Shown: in pieces, positions 18,185-33,311 of the stretch
How positions within the stretch are numbered: the first letter of the stretch is position 1
How the letters are laid out: every line of letters begins with the position of its first letter
DNA from: Priestia aryabhattai
Lineage (GTDB): Bacteria; Bacillota; Bacilli; Bacillales; Bacillaceae_H
NCBI RefSeq assembly: GCF_023715685.1
Contig: NZ_JAMBOQ010000005.1
Location: 124,001 to 188,000, forward strand
Direction: 5' to 3'
DNA length: 64,000 nt
Notes under the pieces: model-generated
The model's database searches: none
What the model was told of the DNA's origin: nothing
What the model saw: only the letters and a program-made list of their open reading frames with translations
Translations under genes and position numbers: made by a program

Positions 18185-20377
18185 ATGTGGATTAAATGGT
18201 TAATGATTAGCTTTATATTGGGAAGTGGGGGAGGGCAAATGCCGCTCAATCCGACATTTCCTTCTATAAAACAAGAAATGAATCACCAGCAAAAATCAAT
18301 AATTGTGATGATCGAAAAAGAAAAGTTCACGGAATTTAAAAGTCAGCTGCAAAAAAATTATCCTAATATAAAGATTAAGAGCGAATTTCACACGGTGTTT
18401 ACAGGACTTTCGTTAAATGGCTCCATCTCGGATTTGGAAAAACTATCTCGGAATCCATCTATTATTAGTTCACATTCTATTAAAAACTATCAGGTTACAG
18501 AAGAAAATAGCGTAACGTTCATTGGCTCAGAACAGGTAAGAGGCTTATTTGATACTCATAATCAGCGCTTAACAGGAAAAGGGATCAAAGTAGGCATCAT
18601 CGATACGGGTGTTGATTATTCTCATCCCGATTTAAAACAAACCTACAGGGGAGGGTATGATGTAATCGATGAAGATTATGAGCCGATGGAAACCACTCGT
18701 GAGCAAGGAGAGCCTACTCTGCATGGCACTCATGTAGCTGGTATTATTGCAGCAAATGGAAACATTAAAGGCGTAGCACCTGAAGCAGAAATCTACGCAT
18801 ACCGAGCTCTTGGACCTGGAGGAGCTGGAACGTCTGAAAGTGTTATTCTAGCTATCGAAAAAGCAATTCAAGATGATGTAGATATTATTAATTTATCATT
18901 AGGAAATGATGTGAATGGCCCCGATTTACCAACAAGCTTAGCGTTAGATCGGGCTGTTGAAAAAGGAATTGTAACGGTTACATCTAGCGGCAATTCAGGT
19001 CCAGGTTTATGGACCGTGGGTTCTCCAGGTACAGCGGGAAAAGCTATTTCCGTTGGCGCTTCTGTTTCCCCGACAACAGTTCAATTTCTAACAATCGGAT
19101 TTAATAAAGAAAAAATCATGATGGCGCCAGTAGAAGGGTCGCATCCATGGGCGTTTAATCAAACGCTGCGTGTAATAAATGAAGAATACTCCAAAGAGCA
19201 AAAGCATGCGTCGGGTAACGTCATTTTGCTAAAAGCAGAGGGAAATGCGGTTGAAAAAAAGATTAAACAAGCTGAACAGGCAGGAGCAAAAGCCGTTATT
19301 TTATATAGTCCGACCGAAAAAAGCATAATCGGTAAACTAAAAGAGTCAGTAAATATTCCAGTGATATGGGTAAGTAAAAAAAGCGGTGATATCATTAGTC
19401 AACACATTCAGTCTCAACAACCATACTTACGCACTGGCAAGCAAGTAGTGCAAGACTTGCTCACATCTTTCAGTTCAAGAGGGCCTGTAACGACTACTTG
19501 GGGAATCAAGCCGGACGTCGTCGCACCTGGTTACTTTATTAATAGTACAGTTCCCGGGGGATATGAACGCATGCATGGCACAAGTATGGCTGCGCCCCAT
19601 GTAGCTGGAGCGTGCGCGCTTATTTTACAAGCTCACCCGAACTGGTCTCCTGAACAAGTTAAAGCTTCATTGATGAACACAAGTAAAGTGATGCAGCAGC
19701 TAAACGGCCAAACGTATCGCGTATATGAACAAGGAGCCGGAAGAATTCAAATAGCAAAAGCTGTCACAGCAGAATCTTTATTTTATCCATCTTCTTTATC
19801 TTTCGGTATTTTTACGCGTCCATCAAAGAAAGTCTTATCGTTTAAAATTGATAACCAGTCTGATAAAGCAAAAACGTATCGCTTAAACGTTCCCAAAGGG
19901 GATGAAGGAGTAAACTGGGATGTTCCATTGCCCGTCACGGTGCAGCCCCGTCAGACAAAAGAAATAGCTGTCACTTTATCAGTGCAGTCACGTTTTAAAA
20001 ATAAAGGTATATATGACGGCTATTTGGAAATAAATGATTCACGTGAAACATTTTCGCTTCCTTATATGTACATGGTTAGTATTCCAGATTATCCTCGTGT
20101 CATGGGATTGCAAGTAGCAGCGGAAAAAGAGAAAAATACATATAGCTATGAACTGTTTTTGCCTGAAGGAGCAGATCAGTTAGGCGTTGGTCTTTTTGAT
20201 AAGCAGTCTTTACAGTTTGTATCGTATTTAGATGTTGACGTTGATGTAGAAAGAGGCATGAGAAAACGAAAAATAACGATTGATGAATCGCTTGTACCGG
20301 GAGCGTACCAAATATTTGCATTTGTGAAAAAGCATAGACAAGAGCAAGTTGTACACAGTACAATAACGATTGAATGA
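18185..20377 (+). CDS. vpr: Vpr-type subtilisin-family serine protease
   Basis: A 730-residue S8 protease, collinear with B. subtilis minor extracellular protease Vpr but shorter. A short hydrophobic N-terminus (WLMISFILG) may be a signal peptide. Then come an inhibitor-I9-like propeptide (about 35-105), the catalytic triad D140 (IIDTGVDYSHPD), H180 (LHGTHVAG) and S467 (HGTSMAAPHVAG), a PA-type insert (about 315-420) and a C-terminal Fn3-like region. ATG 18185 follows GAGAGGTG. The in-frame ATG 18242, also with a GGGAGGG site, would remove the signal. Its ribosome site lies in the preceding terminator stem, suggesting tight control. Confidence 0.88.
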   Translation: MWIKWLMISFILGSGGGQMPLNPTFPSIKQEMNHQQKSIIVMIEKEKFTEFKSQLQKNYPNIKIKSEFHTVFTGLSLNGSISDLEKLSRNPSIISSHSIKNYQVTEENSVTFIGSEQVRGLFDTHNQRLTGKGIKVGIIDTGVDYSHPDLKQTYRGGYDVIDEDYEPMETTREQGEPTLHGTHVAGIIAANGNIKGVAPEAEIYAYRALGPGGAGTSESVILAIEKAIQDDVDIINLSLGNDVNGPDLPTSLALDRAVEKGIVTVTSSGNSGPGLWTVGSPGTAGKAISVGASVSPTTVQFLTIGFNKEKIMMAPVEGSHPWAFNQTLRVINEEYSKEQKHASGNVILLKAEGNAVEKKIKQAEQAGAKAVILYSPTEKSIIGKLKESVNIPVIWVSKKSGDIISQHIQSQQPYLRTGKQVVQDLLTSFSSRGPVTTTWGIKPDVVAPGYFINSTVPGGYERMHGTSMAAPHVAGACALILQAHPNWSPEQVKASLMNTSKVMQQLNGQTYRVYEQGAGRIQIAKAVTAESLFYPSSLSFGIFTRPSKKVLSFKIDNQSDKAKTYRLNVPKGDEGVNWDVPLPVTVQPRQTKEIAVTLSVQSRFKNKGIYDGYLEINDSRETFSLPYMYMVSIPDYPRVMGLQVAAEKEKNTYSYELFLPEGADQLGVGLFDKQSLQFVSYLDVDVDVERGMRKRKITIDESLVPGAYQIFAFVKKHRQEQVVHSTITIE

Positions 20378-20410
20378 ACCTCTTTAAATGTTTTCATTTG
20401 AAGAGGTTTT
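20377..20410 (+). terminator. Rho-independent terminator of vpr
   Basis: AACCTCTTTAAATG pairs with CATTTGAAGAGGTT (one wobble), loop TTTT, ending TTTT. It overlaps the last base of the stop codon. Confidence 0.85.
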
Positions 20411-20468
20411 ATGTGTGGCAGAAATGTGAACAATAAGAAGAGATTGTGAAGTTTTTAGCTTAAACACA

Positions 20469-20497
20469 TTGACATTAAATATACGCTATTGTATGCT
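20469..20497 (+). promoter_or_regulatory. Sigma-A promoter of the atp operon
   Basis: TTGACA at 20469-20474 (exact), a 17-base spacer, TATGCT at 20492-20497. It lies about 180 bases before atpZ, and the rest of the gap shows only AT-rich leader. Confidence 0.75.
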
Positions 20498-20674
20498 TAC
20501 AGGGAATATAAATGATAAGGTTTTCAACCTGTGAAAACCGTTGATATTTCTGCGTATTTTATTAGCTGTTTTTACCTTTTTTAGCAATTTTTTTTGCCTT
20601 CCTATCATATATTGAGCTATAAAAACGATAGAGAATTCGGAAAAAAGAAAATTTTGCAAAAGGGGTATGAGCTT

Positions 20675-20896
20675 ATGAAAGATCGCAACCGTCATCCTTT
20701 GCAAGCGATGGCATTAGTGTCAATCATTCTATCACAGTTAGCAGGTTCAGTCTTAATTGGCTTATTCTCTGGAAGATGGGCTGATCAATGGCTTGACACC
20801 GAACCACTATTTTTGATTTTAGGCCTTCTTTCAGGGCTAGCAGCAGGTGTTTTTATGATGCTGCGGACAGTCCACCATTTTTTTTCAGGAGATTAA
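20675..20896 (+). CDS. atpZ: AtpZ/AtpI family membrane protein
   Basis: A 73-residue protein with two hydrophobic helices (about 11-31 and 43-62) and the family pattern GRWADQWLDTEPLF between them. It is the first gene of the ATP synthase operon. AtpZ-type proteins of alkaliphilic Bacillus have been linked to Mg2+/Ca2+ supply and c-ring assembly. The role here is inferred by family. ATG 20675 is eight bases after AAAGGGG. The frame is open back to 20594 but has no ribosome site there. Six bases separate it from atpI. Confidence 0.8.
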   Translation: MKDRNRHPLQAMALVSIILSQLAGSVLIGLFSGRWADQWLDTEPLFLILGLLSGLAAGVFMMLRTVHHFFSGD

Positions 20897-20902
20897 TAAT
20901 TC

Positions 20903-21274
20903 ATGCAGGATTTGCAGCACGTTTTTCCAAGACTTCGTTCATACATATTGTATTTGTTAGCATTATACGTTCTCGGCTGGGGATTTACAAGTTATAAGGC
21001 TGTTTTTGCAGGTTTAATTTTAGGGACCGCCCTGAGTTTGTATAATTTGTGGAACTTAGTAAGAAAGTTTGAGCAGTTTGGACAGGCGTTGGATGAGGGG
21101 AAAAAGCCCCGTTCAATTGGGACTGTTGTAAGATTTGCAACAGCTGCTCTCGCAGTTGTGATTACCATCTCTTATCCAAAAACCTTTCATATTATTAGTG
21201 TAGTTGTGGGATTAATGACGTATTATGTTGTCATTATCATAGATTTAGTTGTTCAAAATATGCGTAGAAGATAG
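20903..21274 (+). CDS. atpI: ATP synthase protein I
   Basis: A 123-residue AtpI family protein with four hydrophobic segments: YILYLLALYVLGWG, VFAGLILGTALSL, ATAALAVVITISY and VVGLMTYYVVIIIDLVV. It is thought to help c-ring assembly and is not part of the final complex. ATG 20903 is nine bases after AGGAGAT, which overlaps the atpZ end, so expression is likely coupled. Eighteen bases separate it from atpB. Confidence 0.88.
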   Translation: MQDLQHVFPRLRSYILYLLALYVLGWGFTSYKAVFAGLILGTALSLYNLWNLVRKFEQFGQALDEGKKPRSIGTVVRFATAALAVVITISYPKTFHIISVVVGLMTYYVVIIIDLVVQNMRRR

Positions 21275-21286
21275 AAAGAGAGGTGA

Positions 21287-22003
<717 letters not shown>

Positions 22004-22054
22004 TTTATAAAGCTTTGTTCAAGTAATACCCAATTTGGACAAAACAAAACTTAG

Positions 22055-22306
<252 letters not shown>

Positions 22307-22320
22307 TAATGTGTTACATG

Positions 22321-22351
22321 TGGCGAAGATCATTCAAAAGAACCTTCGCCA
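22321..22351 (+). other. Intercistronic hairpin between atpE and atpF
   Basis: TGGCGAAG at 22321-22328 pairs with CTTCGCCA at 22344-22351. No T run follows, so it is more likely a processing or partial-attenuation element than a full terminator. Confidence 0.5.
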
Positions 22352-22375
22352 TTACTTTATGTCTTTAATAAGTAA

Positions 22376-24993
<2,618 letters not shown>

Positions 24994-25037
24994 TATATTG
25001 TCAGCATGGTATGTTAAGACAATCTTTCAATAAGGTG

Positions 25038-25059
25038 AAGGTGAACGTTTGTTCACCTT
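25038..25059 (+). other. Intercistronic hairpin between atpA and atpG
   Basis: AAGGTGAAC, loop GTTT, GTTCACCTT. Outside it GGTATG (about 25007) and CATACC (25061-25066) could close a larger branched structure ahead of the atpG ribosome site. No T run. Confidence 0.5.
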
Positions 25060-25080
25060 TCATACCACGTGATCTTCTAA

Positions 25081-25956
<876 letters not shown>

Positions 25957-25965
25957 AAAGTTTAA

Positions 25966-27414
<1,449 letters not shown>

Positions 27415-27440
27415 TTTAAGGGACATAGGAGGTTTTTTAA

Positions 27441-27844
<404 letters not shown>

Positions 27845-27845
<1 letters not shown>

Positions 27846-27880
27846 AAAAAGCCCTCTCAAACGAATGAGAGGGCTTTTTT
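27845..27880 (+). terminator. Rho-independent terminator of the atp operon
   Basis: AAAAAAGCCCTCTCA-type arm pairs with TGAGAGGGCTTTTTT, a GC-rich stem with flanking A and T tracts. Confidence 0.95.
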
Positions 27881-28055
27881 GCTCCATTATATAAAAGAGG
27901 AAGAACAAATAGTATTCATCGATTATTATATATCCCATTTAACTAAGCGCATCCCTTTTCGTTATTTTGCTCAATAATGGAAAAAGATCTTAAAATAGGG
28001 AATAAAATAAATGTTTTTCATGTTACCGTTTACGAATTTGCATAAGTGTGCTTTA

Positions 28056-28096
28056 ATATGAAAAGAAGAGACGATGATCGTCTCTTCTTTTCATAT
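28056..28096. other. Perfect 41-nt palindrome upstream of ywzB
   Basis: A 20-base arm at 28056-28075 (ATATGAAAAG... GACGAT) is exactly repeated in inverse at 28077-28096 around a single base. It ends nine bases before the ywzB ribosome site AAGGAG. It could be a strong RNA hairpin (terminator of upstream read-through) or a protein operator. Confidence 0.7.
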
Positions 28097-28119
28097 GGTG
28101 TTTAAAAGGAGTGCTTTTA

Positions 28120-28356
28120 TTGTTTGGAGGAATTGAACAGCAAACTTTACTAACCATGATTTCACATTTGATTTTTATTGTGATTACTTGGTATGCTTTG
28201 CAAGGCTTTCAAATTGAAAAGCTGATGAAACCTAATCATGTGTTTCAAGCAAAATTAATGCTTATTTTATTGACCATTACGATTTCATCAACAGTAAGTA
28301 ATTTCTTTTTGGATTATTTATTTTGGTCACAGCGCATTCCCTCATTTTTTCAATGA
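28120..28356 (+). CDS. ywzB: DUF1146 family membrane protein YwzB
   Basis: A 78-residue protein with two hydrophobic helices (LLTMISHLIFIVITWYAL and LMLILLTITISSTVSNFFL), similar to B. subtilis YwzB (DUF1146, role unknown). TTG 28120 is chosen because AAGGAG lies eight bases upstream. The in-frame GTG at 28111 overlaps it. The position between the atp operon and ywmB-murAA is conserved in Bacillus. A perfect palindrome precedes it. Confidence 0.8.
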   Translation: MFGGIEQQTLLTMISHLIFIVITWYALQGFQIEKLMKPNHVFQAKLMLILLTITISSTVSNFFLDYLFWSQRIPSFFQ

Positions 28357-28516
28357 TTGGTAAGCTATGAGTCTATGATAAAATAGGCGTTCATTCATTG
28401 AAGATATACGAATTTATACGCTAATGTATGTCGCTATGTCTAAATATGACGACCCTTTTCATGTATGTATCATCGCCTTCTGGAAAGACTGATGAGTACG
28501 GAGAGGGAGTGGCGAA

Positions 28517-29257
28517 ATGTTTAAAAAAATTAGTGTCTTTTTGGCTATTTTCATTACTGGCTTATTCGTATATCATGGAAGTTATGTGAGCAATGCCCAA
28601 AACAATGAAACTACTATTGAGAAGATTGTTCACACCTTAAATAAGCAACATGTTTCGTTAACTGAAGTATCGTTGTATGCAAGAGAAGAAGTAAAAGCTG
28701 TTACTGACCAAAAAAACTTTTATTCGCAAGCTAAAAGTATCAAAAGTAATTTTAGAGGTTTTAAATGGGAAGTGAAGAGGGAAAGAGACCTATGGAAAGC
28801 AATAGGTACACGCAAAAGTGAAGATGTGAACGAAGTCATTCTGTTAACTTATGCGATCGATGAACACAGCAATGCGTACATATCGTATCATGTAACGGGA
28901 CAAGGTTTAAAAGAAAAAAATATGACCCATTTTCAAAATGTATTTCAGACAAATTATGAAAAAATTTTCCTATCAGAACCCATAATTTTCTCTTGTGCAA
29001 CAGGGGAAATCAATGATAAGATGGAAAGTGTTTTGTCTGTTGAAATTCAAGACCTATTACGAGCTTTCAATGCTAAACCAGTGGAATCTCTAGTGGAAGA
29101 GTCATTTACCTCTGTTTCAGCATATACTGGACTGTGGAAAGAAGCTCTTCAAACGAAAAAGCAGGAAATGAACTTACAAATTGCATTACGCAAGACAAGA
29201 ATGGGCGGTCAAACAACCATAGTTGTTGGCACACCTATCATTACGTCTGAATATTAA
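28517..29257 (+). CDS. ywmB: YwmB family secreted or anchored protein
   Basis: A 246-residue protein with an N-terminal signal or anchor ([17 protein letters not shown]) and a YwmB-family (TATA-box-binding-like, DUF1779) extracytoplasmic domain. Its role is not known. ATG 28517 follows GGAGAGGGAG. It precedes murAA and spoIID, as in B. subtilis, with the stop 31 bases before the murAA start, so co-transcription with murAA is likely. A link to envelope or sporulation is only suggested by context. Confidence 0.82.
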   Translation: MFKKISVFLAIFITGLFVYHGSYVSNAQNNETTIEKIVHTLNKQHVSLTEVSLYAREEVKAVTDQKNFYSQAKSIKSNFRGFKWEVKRERDLWKAIGTRKSEDVNEVILLTYAIDEHSNAYISYHVTGQGLKEKNMTHFQNVFQTNYEKIFLSEPIIFSCATGEINDKMESVLSVEIQDLLRAFNAKPVESLVEESFTSVSAYTGLWKEALQTKKQEMNLQIALRKTRMGGQTTIVVGTPIITSEY

Positions 29258-29288
29258 TATAGAGAAAATGGACGCGGAGGGGAATACC

Positions 29289-30593
29289 TTGGAAAAAATC
29301 ATCGTCCGCGGTGGAAATAGATTAAGCGGTACAGTTAAAGTTGAAGGAGCAAAAAACGCCGTTTTACCTATTATCACTGCAACCTTATTAGCTAGTGAAG
29401 GAAAAACAATTCTAAATGATGTACCAGCTCTCTCCGATGTATTTACGATTGGCGAAGTTTTAAGACATCTGAATGCAGAAGTAGATTTTGAAACAAATCG
29501 TGTAGTTGTAGATGCATCAAGAGAGTTAAAAACAGATGCACCTTTTGAATATGTAAGAAAAATGCGCGCTTCAGTACTTGTAATGGGTCCTTTATTGGCG
29601 CGTACAGGTGAGGCTCGTGTAGCTTTACCTGGCGGATGTGCGATTGGATCAAGACCGATTGATCAGCATCTTAAAGGCTTTGAGGCAATGGGTGCTAAAG
29701 TTCAAGTAGGAAATGGTTTTATTGATGCAAAAGTTGAAGGAAGACTAAAAGGTGCTAAAATTTATTTAGACTTCCCAAGTGTAGGTGCCACAGAAAATAT
29801 TATGATGGCAGCAGCATTAGCGGAAGGCACTACAATTATGGAAAATGTAGCAAAAGAACCTGAGATTGTCGACTTAGCAAACTTCTTAAATGCAATGGGC
29901 GCTAAAGTTCGCGGTGCAGGAACTGGTACGATCCGTATTGAAGGTGTTAATAAATTATATGGTGCAGAACATGCAATTATTCCAGATCGCATCGAAGCTG
30001 GAACATTCATGGTAGCAGCAGCTATTACAGGTGGAAACGTACTTGTACGCGGTGCAGTAGCAGAGCACATCAGTTCACTTGTTGCTAAAATGGAAGAAAT
30101 GGGTGTTGAAATTACTGAAGAAGGCGACGGCTTACGTGTTGTAGGCCCTGAAAAGCTAAAATCAGTAGATATTAAAACAATGCCTCATCCAGGGTTCCCT
30201 ACGGATATGCAGTCTCAAATGATGGCATTATTATTAGCAGCAGAAGGCACAAGTATGATTACAGAAACAGTTTTTGAAAACCGCTTTATGCACGTAGAGG
30301 AGTTTCGCCGCATGAACGCTGATATTAAAATTGAAGGACGCTCTGTTATTATTAACGGACCTTCTCAACTACAAGGCGCTGAAGTAGCAGCAACAGATCT
30401 TCGTGCAGCAGCAGCGTTAACATTAGCAGGACTTGTAGCAGACGGCTATACGCGTGTAACGGAATTAAAACACCTTGATCGTGGTTATGTAAATTTCCAC
30501 AATAAATTAGCCGCTTTAGGCGCTGATATTGAACGTGTAAATGACGAAACAAAGCAAGTAGAACAAACTCAACAGGCTTCAGACGTCAAGTAA
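29289..30593 (+). CDS. murAA: UDP-GlcNAc 1-carboxyvinyltransferase, MurAA (main copy)
   Basis: A 434-residue MurA. The catalytic cysteine is in [11 protein letters not shown] and the conserved N-terminus is [23 protein letters not shown]. It starts at TTG 29289, six bases after GGAGGGG, and matches the B. subtilis MurAA N-terminus. The open frame upstream overlaps ywmB and is not used. C-terminal tail [20 protein letters not shown] is Glu/Gln-rich as in B. subtilis, where MurAA is a ClpCP substrate. It lies in the ywmB-murAA-spoIID order. MurAB is at 3215. Confidence 0.96.
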   Translation: MEKIIVRGGNRLSGTVKVEGAKNAVLPIITATLLASEGKTILNDVPALSDVFTIGEVLRHLNAEVDFETNRVVVDASRELKTDAPFEYVRKMRASVLVMGPLLARTGEARVALPGGCAIGSRPIDQHLKGFEAMGAKVQVGNGFIDAKVEGRLKGAKIYLDFPSVGATENIMMAAALAEGTTIMENVAKEPEIVDLANFLNAMGAKVRGAGTGTIRIEGVNKLYGAEHAIIPDRIEAGTFMVAAAITGGNVLVRGAVAEHISSLVAKMEEMGVEITEEGDGLRVVGPEKLKSVDIKTMPHPGFPTDMQSQMMALLLAAEGTSMITETVFENRFMHVEEFRRMNADIKIEGRSVIINGPSQLQGAEVAATDLRAAAALTLAGLVADGYTRVTELKHLDRGYVNFHNKLAALGADIERVNDETKQVEQTQQASDVK

Positions 30594-30602
30594 ATATGTC
30601 AT

Positions 30603-30635
30603 AAAAAAAGCATCTCATGGCGAGATGCTTTTTTT
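30603..30635 (+). terminator. Rho-independent terminator of murAA
   Basis: AAAAAAAGCATCTC, loop ATGGC, GAGATGCTTTTTTT. Confidence 0.93.
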
Positions 30636-30667
30636 GTCGTTGGACGACCCTTATGGCCGGTTTGCTG

Positions 30668-30696
30668 TCATAAAAGGTTGTCCACCTCCATACATA
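30668..30696 (+). promoter_or_regulatory. Candidate sigma-E promoter of spoIID
   Basis: TCATAAA at 30668-30674, a 14-base spacer, CATACATA at 30689-30696. This is close to the sigma-E pattern KMATATW-N14-CATACAHT. spoIID is a classic sigma-E gene in B. subtilis. Confidence 0.7.
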
Positions 30697-30755
30697 TGGA
30701 ATATAAGGATATAGGTGTTCCTTGTCAAAATAATAGATATGGAGGCTAGGCGTTC

Positions 30756-31778
30756 ATGAAACAAGCAAAGCCAATCGTCGTACTAGGAGTCATCTTTTTT
30801 TTCGTTGTGTTACTCATCCCAACACTTCTCGTTGTTCCTTTTACTGAAAAGACAGATGGAAAGCTACATGAAAATGTCAAACAGACCCCAAAAACCGAAA
30901 AACTACAAAAAGTGACAGCGTCTCCCCTTGACGTCAGTGTTTATCGTACGGAAACGAAAAAAGTAGAAAAACTGCCGCTCGAAGACTATCTTGTAGGGGT
31001 AGTAGCAGCTGAAATGCCTGCTACTTTTGAACTTGAAGCACTTAAGGCTCAAAGTTTGGCAGCCAGAACCTATATTGTGCAAACTATGATGAATGGAAAT
31101 AGTCATCCTCCCCAAGGAGCGGACGTGACTGATACCGTAGAGTACCAAGTATATTTAAATAAAGATGAGCTAAGAAGCAGATGGAACAAAGACTATGATT
31201 GGAAAATCAAAAAAATTCAAGAAGCAGTGAAGGATACCCAAGGTCAAATTCTTACGTACAAAAATAAGCCAATTAATGCTACGTTCTTTTCTACCAGCAA
31301 TGGTTACACTGAAAATTCAGAAGCGTATTGGAAGAATTCCATTCCTTATCTAAAAAGTGTGGCTAGTCCATGGGATAAAAAGTCTCCTGAATTTACAAAT
31401 CAGAAAGTAATGTCTGTTGCTAGCTTTGAACAGAGGCTTGGAGTGAAATTAACAAACAGTGGATCAGTAGGTGAAATCGTCTCTAGAACGCCCGGGCAAC
31501 GCGTAGATTACGTAAAGATAAACGGTAAAGAACTGTCGGGAAAAGATGTTCGGGAAAAACTGGGTTTATCGTCAGCCGACTTTCATTGGACAAAAAAAGG
31601 TAATGAAATTATCATCAACACAAAAGGATATGGACATGGTATTGGGATGAGTCAGTACGGAGCAAATGGTATGGCACTGGAAGGAAAAACGTATAAAGAT
31701 ATTGTTACTCATTATTATACAGGTGTTGCGATTACTCCTAACGATCAGTTTGTTGCACAATTGACAGCTAAACGCTAA
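30756..31778 (+). CDS. spoIID: SpoIID, peptidoglycan lytic transglycosylase for engulfment
   Basis: A 340-residue mother-cell membrane protein that cleaves glycan strands during septal thinning and engulfment, acting with SpoIIM and SpoIIP. N-terminal anchor (VVLGVIFFFVVLLIPTLLVV), then the SpoIID domain with LEDYLVGVVAAEMPATFELEA containing the catalytic glutamate, TFFSTSNGYTENSE, and the C-terminal GYGHGIGMSQYGANGMA. ATG 30756 follows TGGAGG. A sigma-E-like promoter and a terminator frame it as a single gene. Confidence 0.96.
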   Translation: MKQAKPIVVLGVIFFFVVLLIPTLLVVPFTEKTDGKLHENVKQTPKTEKLQKVTASPLDVSVYRTETKKVEKLPLEDYLVGVVAAEMPATFELEALKAQSLAARTYIVQTMMNGNSHPPQGADVTDTVEYQVYLNKDELRSRWNKDYDWKIKKIQEAVKDTQGQILTYKNKPINATFFSTSNGYTENSEAYWKNSIPYLKSVASPWDKKSPEFTNQKVMSVASFEQRLGVKLTNSGSVGEIVSRTPGQRVDYVKINGKELSGKDVREKLGLSSADFHWTKKGNEIIINTKGYGHGIGMSQYGANGMALEGKTYKDIVTHYYTGVAITPNDQFVAQLTAKR

Positions 31779-31781
31779 TTC

Positions 31782-31809
31782 AAAGACCCTTATAGCAGGG
31801 TCTTTTTTT
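31782..31809 (+). terminator. Rho-independent terminator of spoIID
   Basis: AAAGACCCT, loop TATAGC, AGGGTCTTT, then a T run. Confidence 0.9.
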
Positions 31810-31891
31810 ATGTTTTTCGCTTTTTTTAAATAAAATGTATATTTTAGATTCATCTGTTGAAAAATAATCGAAAAAATTTTTTTATCGCTGT

Positions 31892-31920
31892 GTATATATT
31901 CATTCAATTGTGTTCAGACT
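31892..31920 (+). promoter_or_regulatory. Candidate sigma-F promoter of spoIIQ
   Basis: GTATA at 31892-31896, a 15-base spacer, GTTCAGACT at 31912-31920. The second G of the -10 is missing, so the match is partial. spoIIQ is sigma-F-dependent in B. subtilis. Confidence 0.45.
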
Positions 31921-31940
31921 GATTGCTGAGGTGATGATAT

Positions 31941-32771
31941 ATGAGAGAGGAAGAAAAGAAACGTACTTCTCCAAAATCGAAAGTTCAAAAATTAGTTAGA
32001 AAGCGTTGGGTGTTCCCGGCTATCTATTTAGCGAGTGCAGCAATTATTCTTACAGCAGTCCTTTGGTTTCAAGCTAATGGAAATGATATTAGCAAAGAAG
32101 ACAAAAGCAGCTATAGCCAAGACGGTACAGCTTATCGAGACGACGCTGTAGAGGTAAATGCTTCGCTTGAAAATTTAAAAATGCCAGTTGCTAGTGAAGC
32201 ATCGGCTATCGTGAAAAAGCCTTTCTACGACGATCAAGCATCTGAAAAACAACAAGAAGAAGCACTAGTTTTCTACAACAATACGTATCATCCAAACACA
32301 GGTGTTGACTTAGCTGTTAAGGGAGATAAATCATTTGATGTTGTAGCAGCAGCTAGCGGTACAGTAACAAAAGCAACAAAAGATCCTTTACTAGGTTATG
32401 TAGTAGAAATTGATCACAAAGATGGTTTAGTAACACAGTATCAATCTCTTGAGAAAGCTGATGTAGAAGTAGGAGATATTGTTAAACAAGGCCAAACGAT
32501 CGCAAAAGCTGGAAAAAGCTTATATAATCAAGAAGCAAAAACACATGTGCACTTTGAAGTTCGTAAAGATGGTGTAGCAATTAATCCAAGCAGTTATTTT
32601 GGGAAATCTGTTAGTTCTATCAAAGAAGTAAAAGCAGCTGAAGTGACAGAACCAAAAGACGACTCTTCTTCTGAAGAATCAAAGGATAGCGAAAAATCAT
32701 CTGATGAAAAGACTAAAGAAGATAAAGATTCAAAACAACCTTCAACAGATACGTCTAAACCAAATGCATAA
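31941..32771 (+). CDS. spoIIQ: SpoIIQ, forespore engulfment and channel protein
   Basis: A 276-residue forespore membrane protein that pairs with mother-cell SpoIIIAH. One membrane helix (WVFPAIYLASAAIILTAVLWF, about 24-44) is followed by a degenerate LytM/M23 domain (about 95-225). The metal-binding HxxxD site reads NTGVD, the first histidine being lost, while HVHFEVR is kept, as in B. subtilis SpoIIQ, so peptidase activity is unlikely. The C-terminal 45 residues are a Ser/Asp/Lys/Glu-rich tail. ATG 31941 follows GAGGTGAT. Confidence 0.93.
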   Translation: MREEEKKRTSPKSKVQKLVRKRWVFPAIYLASAAIILTAVLWFQANGNDISKEDKSSYSQDGTAYRDDAVEVNASLENLKMPVASEASAIVKKPFYDDQASEKQQEEALVFYNNTYHPNTGVDLAVKGDKSFDVVAAASGTVTKATKDPLLGYVVEIDHKDGLVTQYQSLEKADVEVGDIVKQGQTIAKAGKSLYNQEAKTHVHFEVRKDGVAINPSSYFGKSVSSIKEVKAAEVTEPKDDSSSEESKDSEKSSDEKTKEDKDSKQPSTDTSKPNA

Positions 32772-32790
32772 GGCAAGACCATAAATACGA

Positions 32791-32823
32791 AAAGAAGCTG
32801 GGTAAAACCGAGCTTCTTTTTTT
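32791..32823 (+). terminator. Rho-independent terminator of spoIIQ
   Basis: AAAGAAGCT pairs with AGCTTCTTT, inner GG/CC, then a T run. Confidence 0.88.
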
Positions 32824-32973
32824 ATGAATTTTTCTAAAATGAGATGCATTATGTTAAAAAAGTAAATAAAAAACACTAAATTTTCAAAAAAATATAAGAA
32901 ATCACTTGTCCTTACTGACTTTTCTAGCATATATCTGCACACAAGCTAATAAACTGTTACAAACCTATAAAGA

Positions 32974-33003
32974 GAATGTTAGAAAAGGGATAATATATAC
33001 ATT
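32974..33003 (+). promoter_or_regulatory. Candidate sigma-E promoter of spoIIID
   Basis: GAATGTT at 32974-32980, a 15-base spacer, TATACATT at 32996-33003, versus CATACAHT. spoIIID is sigma-E-dependent in B. subtilis. Confidence 0.45.
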
Positions 33004-33046
33004 CCCTTGGATACTTCTCATATCCAATTTGGGGAGGGCGAGTAGT

Positions 33047-33310
33047 GTGCACGATTACATCAAAGAGAGAACTATCAAGATTGGAAAGTATATTGTAGAA
33101 ACAAAGAAAACAGTTCGTGTAATTGCGAAAGAATTTGGCGTTTCGAAAAGTACTGTCCATAAAGATTTAACAGAGCGTCTACCAGAAATAAATCCTGAAT
33201 TAGCAAATGAAGTAAAAGAAATTCTTGATTACCATAAATCTATTCGGCATTTGCGTGGAGGAGAAGCAACAAAATTAAAGTACAAAAAGGAAGAAGAAAC
33301 TGTAAAGTAA
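33047..33310 (+). CDS. spoIIID: SpoIIID, mother-cell transcription regulator
   Basis: An 87-residue DNA-binding protein that activates or represses many sigma-E genes and helps switch on sigK. Helix-turn-helix RVIAKEFGVSKSTVHKDLTE (about 24-43) and a basic C-terminal tail HLRGGEATKLKYKK. Nearly identical to B. subtilis over the first 80 residues, with a shorter C-terminus. The start is GTG 33047 (GTG CAC GAT as in B. subtilis) after GGGGAGGG. The frame upstream to 32906 is not translated by homology. A sigma-E-like promoter precedes it. Confidence 0.97.
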   Translation: MHDYIKERTIKIGKYIVETKKTVRVIAKEFGVSKSTVHKDLTERLPEINPELANEVKEILDYHKSIRHLRGGEATKLKYKKEEETVK

Positions 33311-33311
33311 A

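Noticed and set aside
31941..32771. spoIIQ as an active M23 peptidase.
   Set aside because: The first metal-binding histidine is replaced (NTGVD), as in known inactive SpoIIQ.
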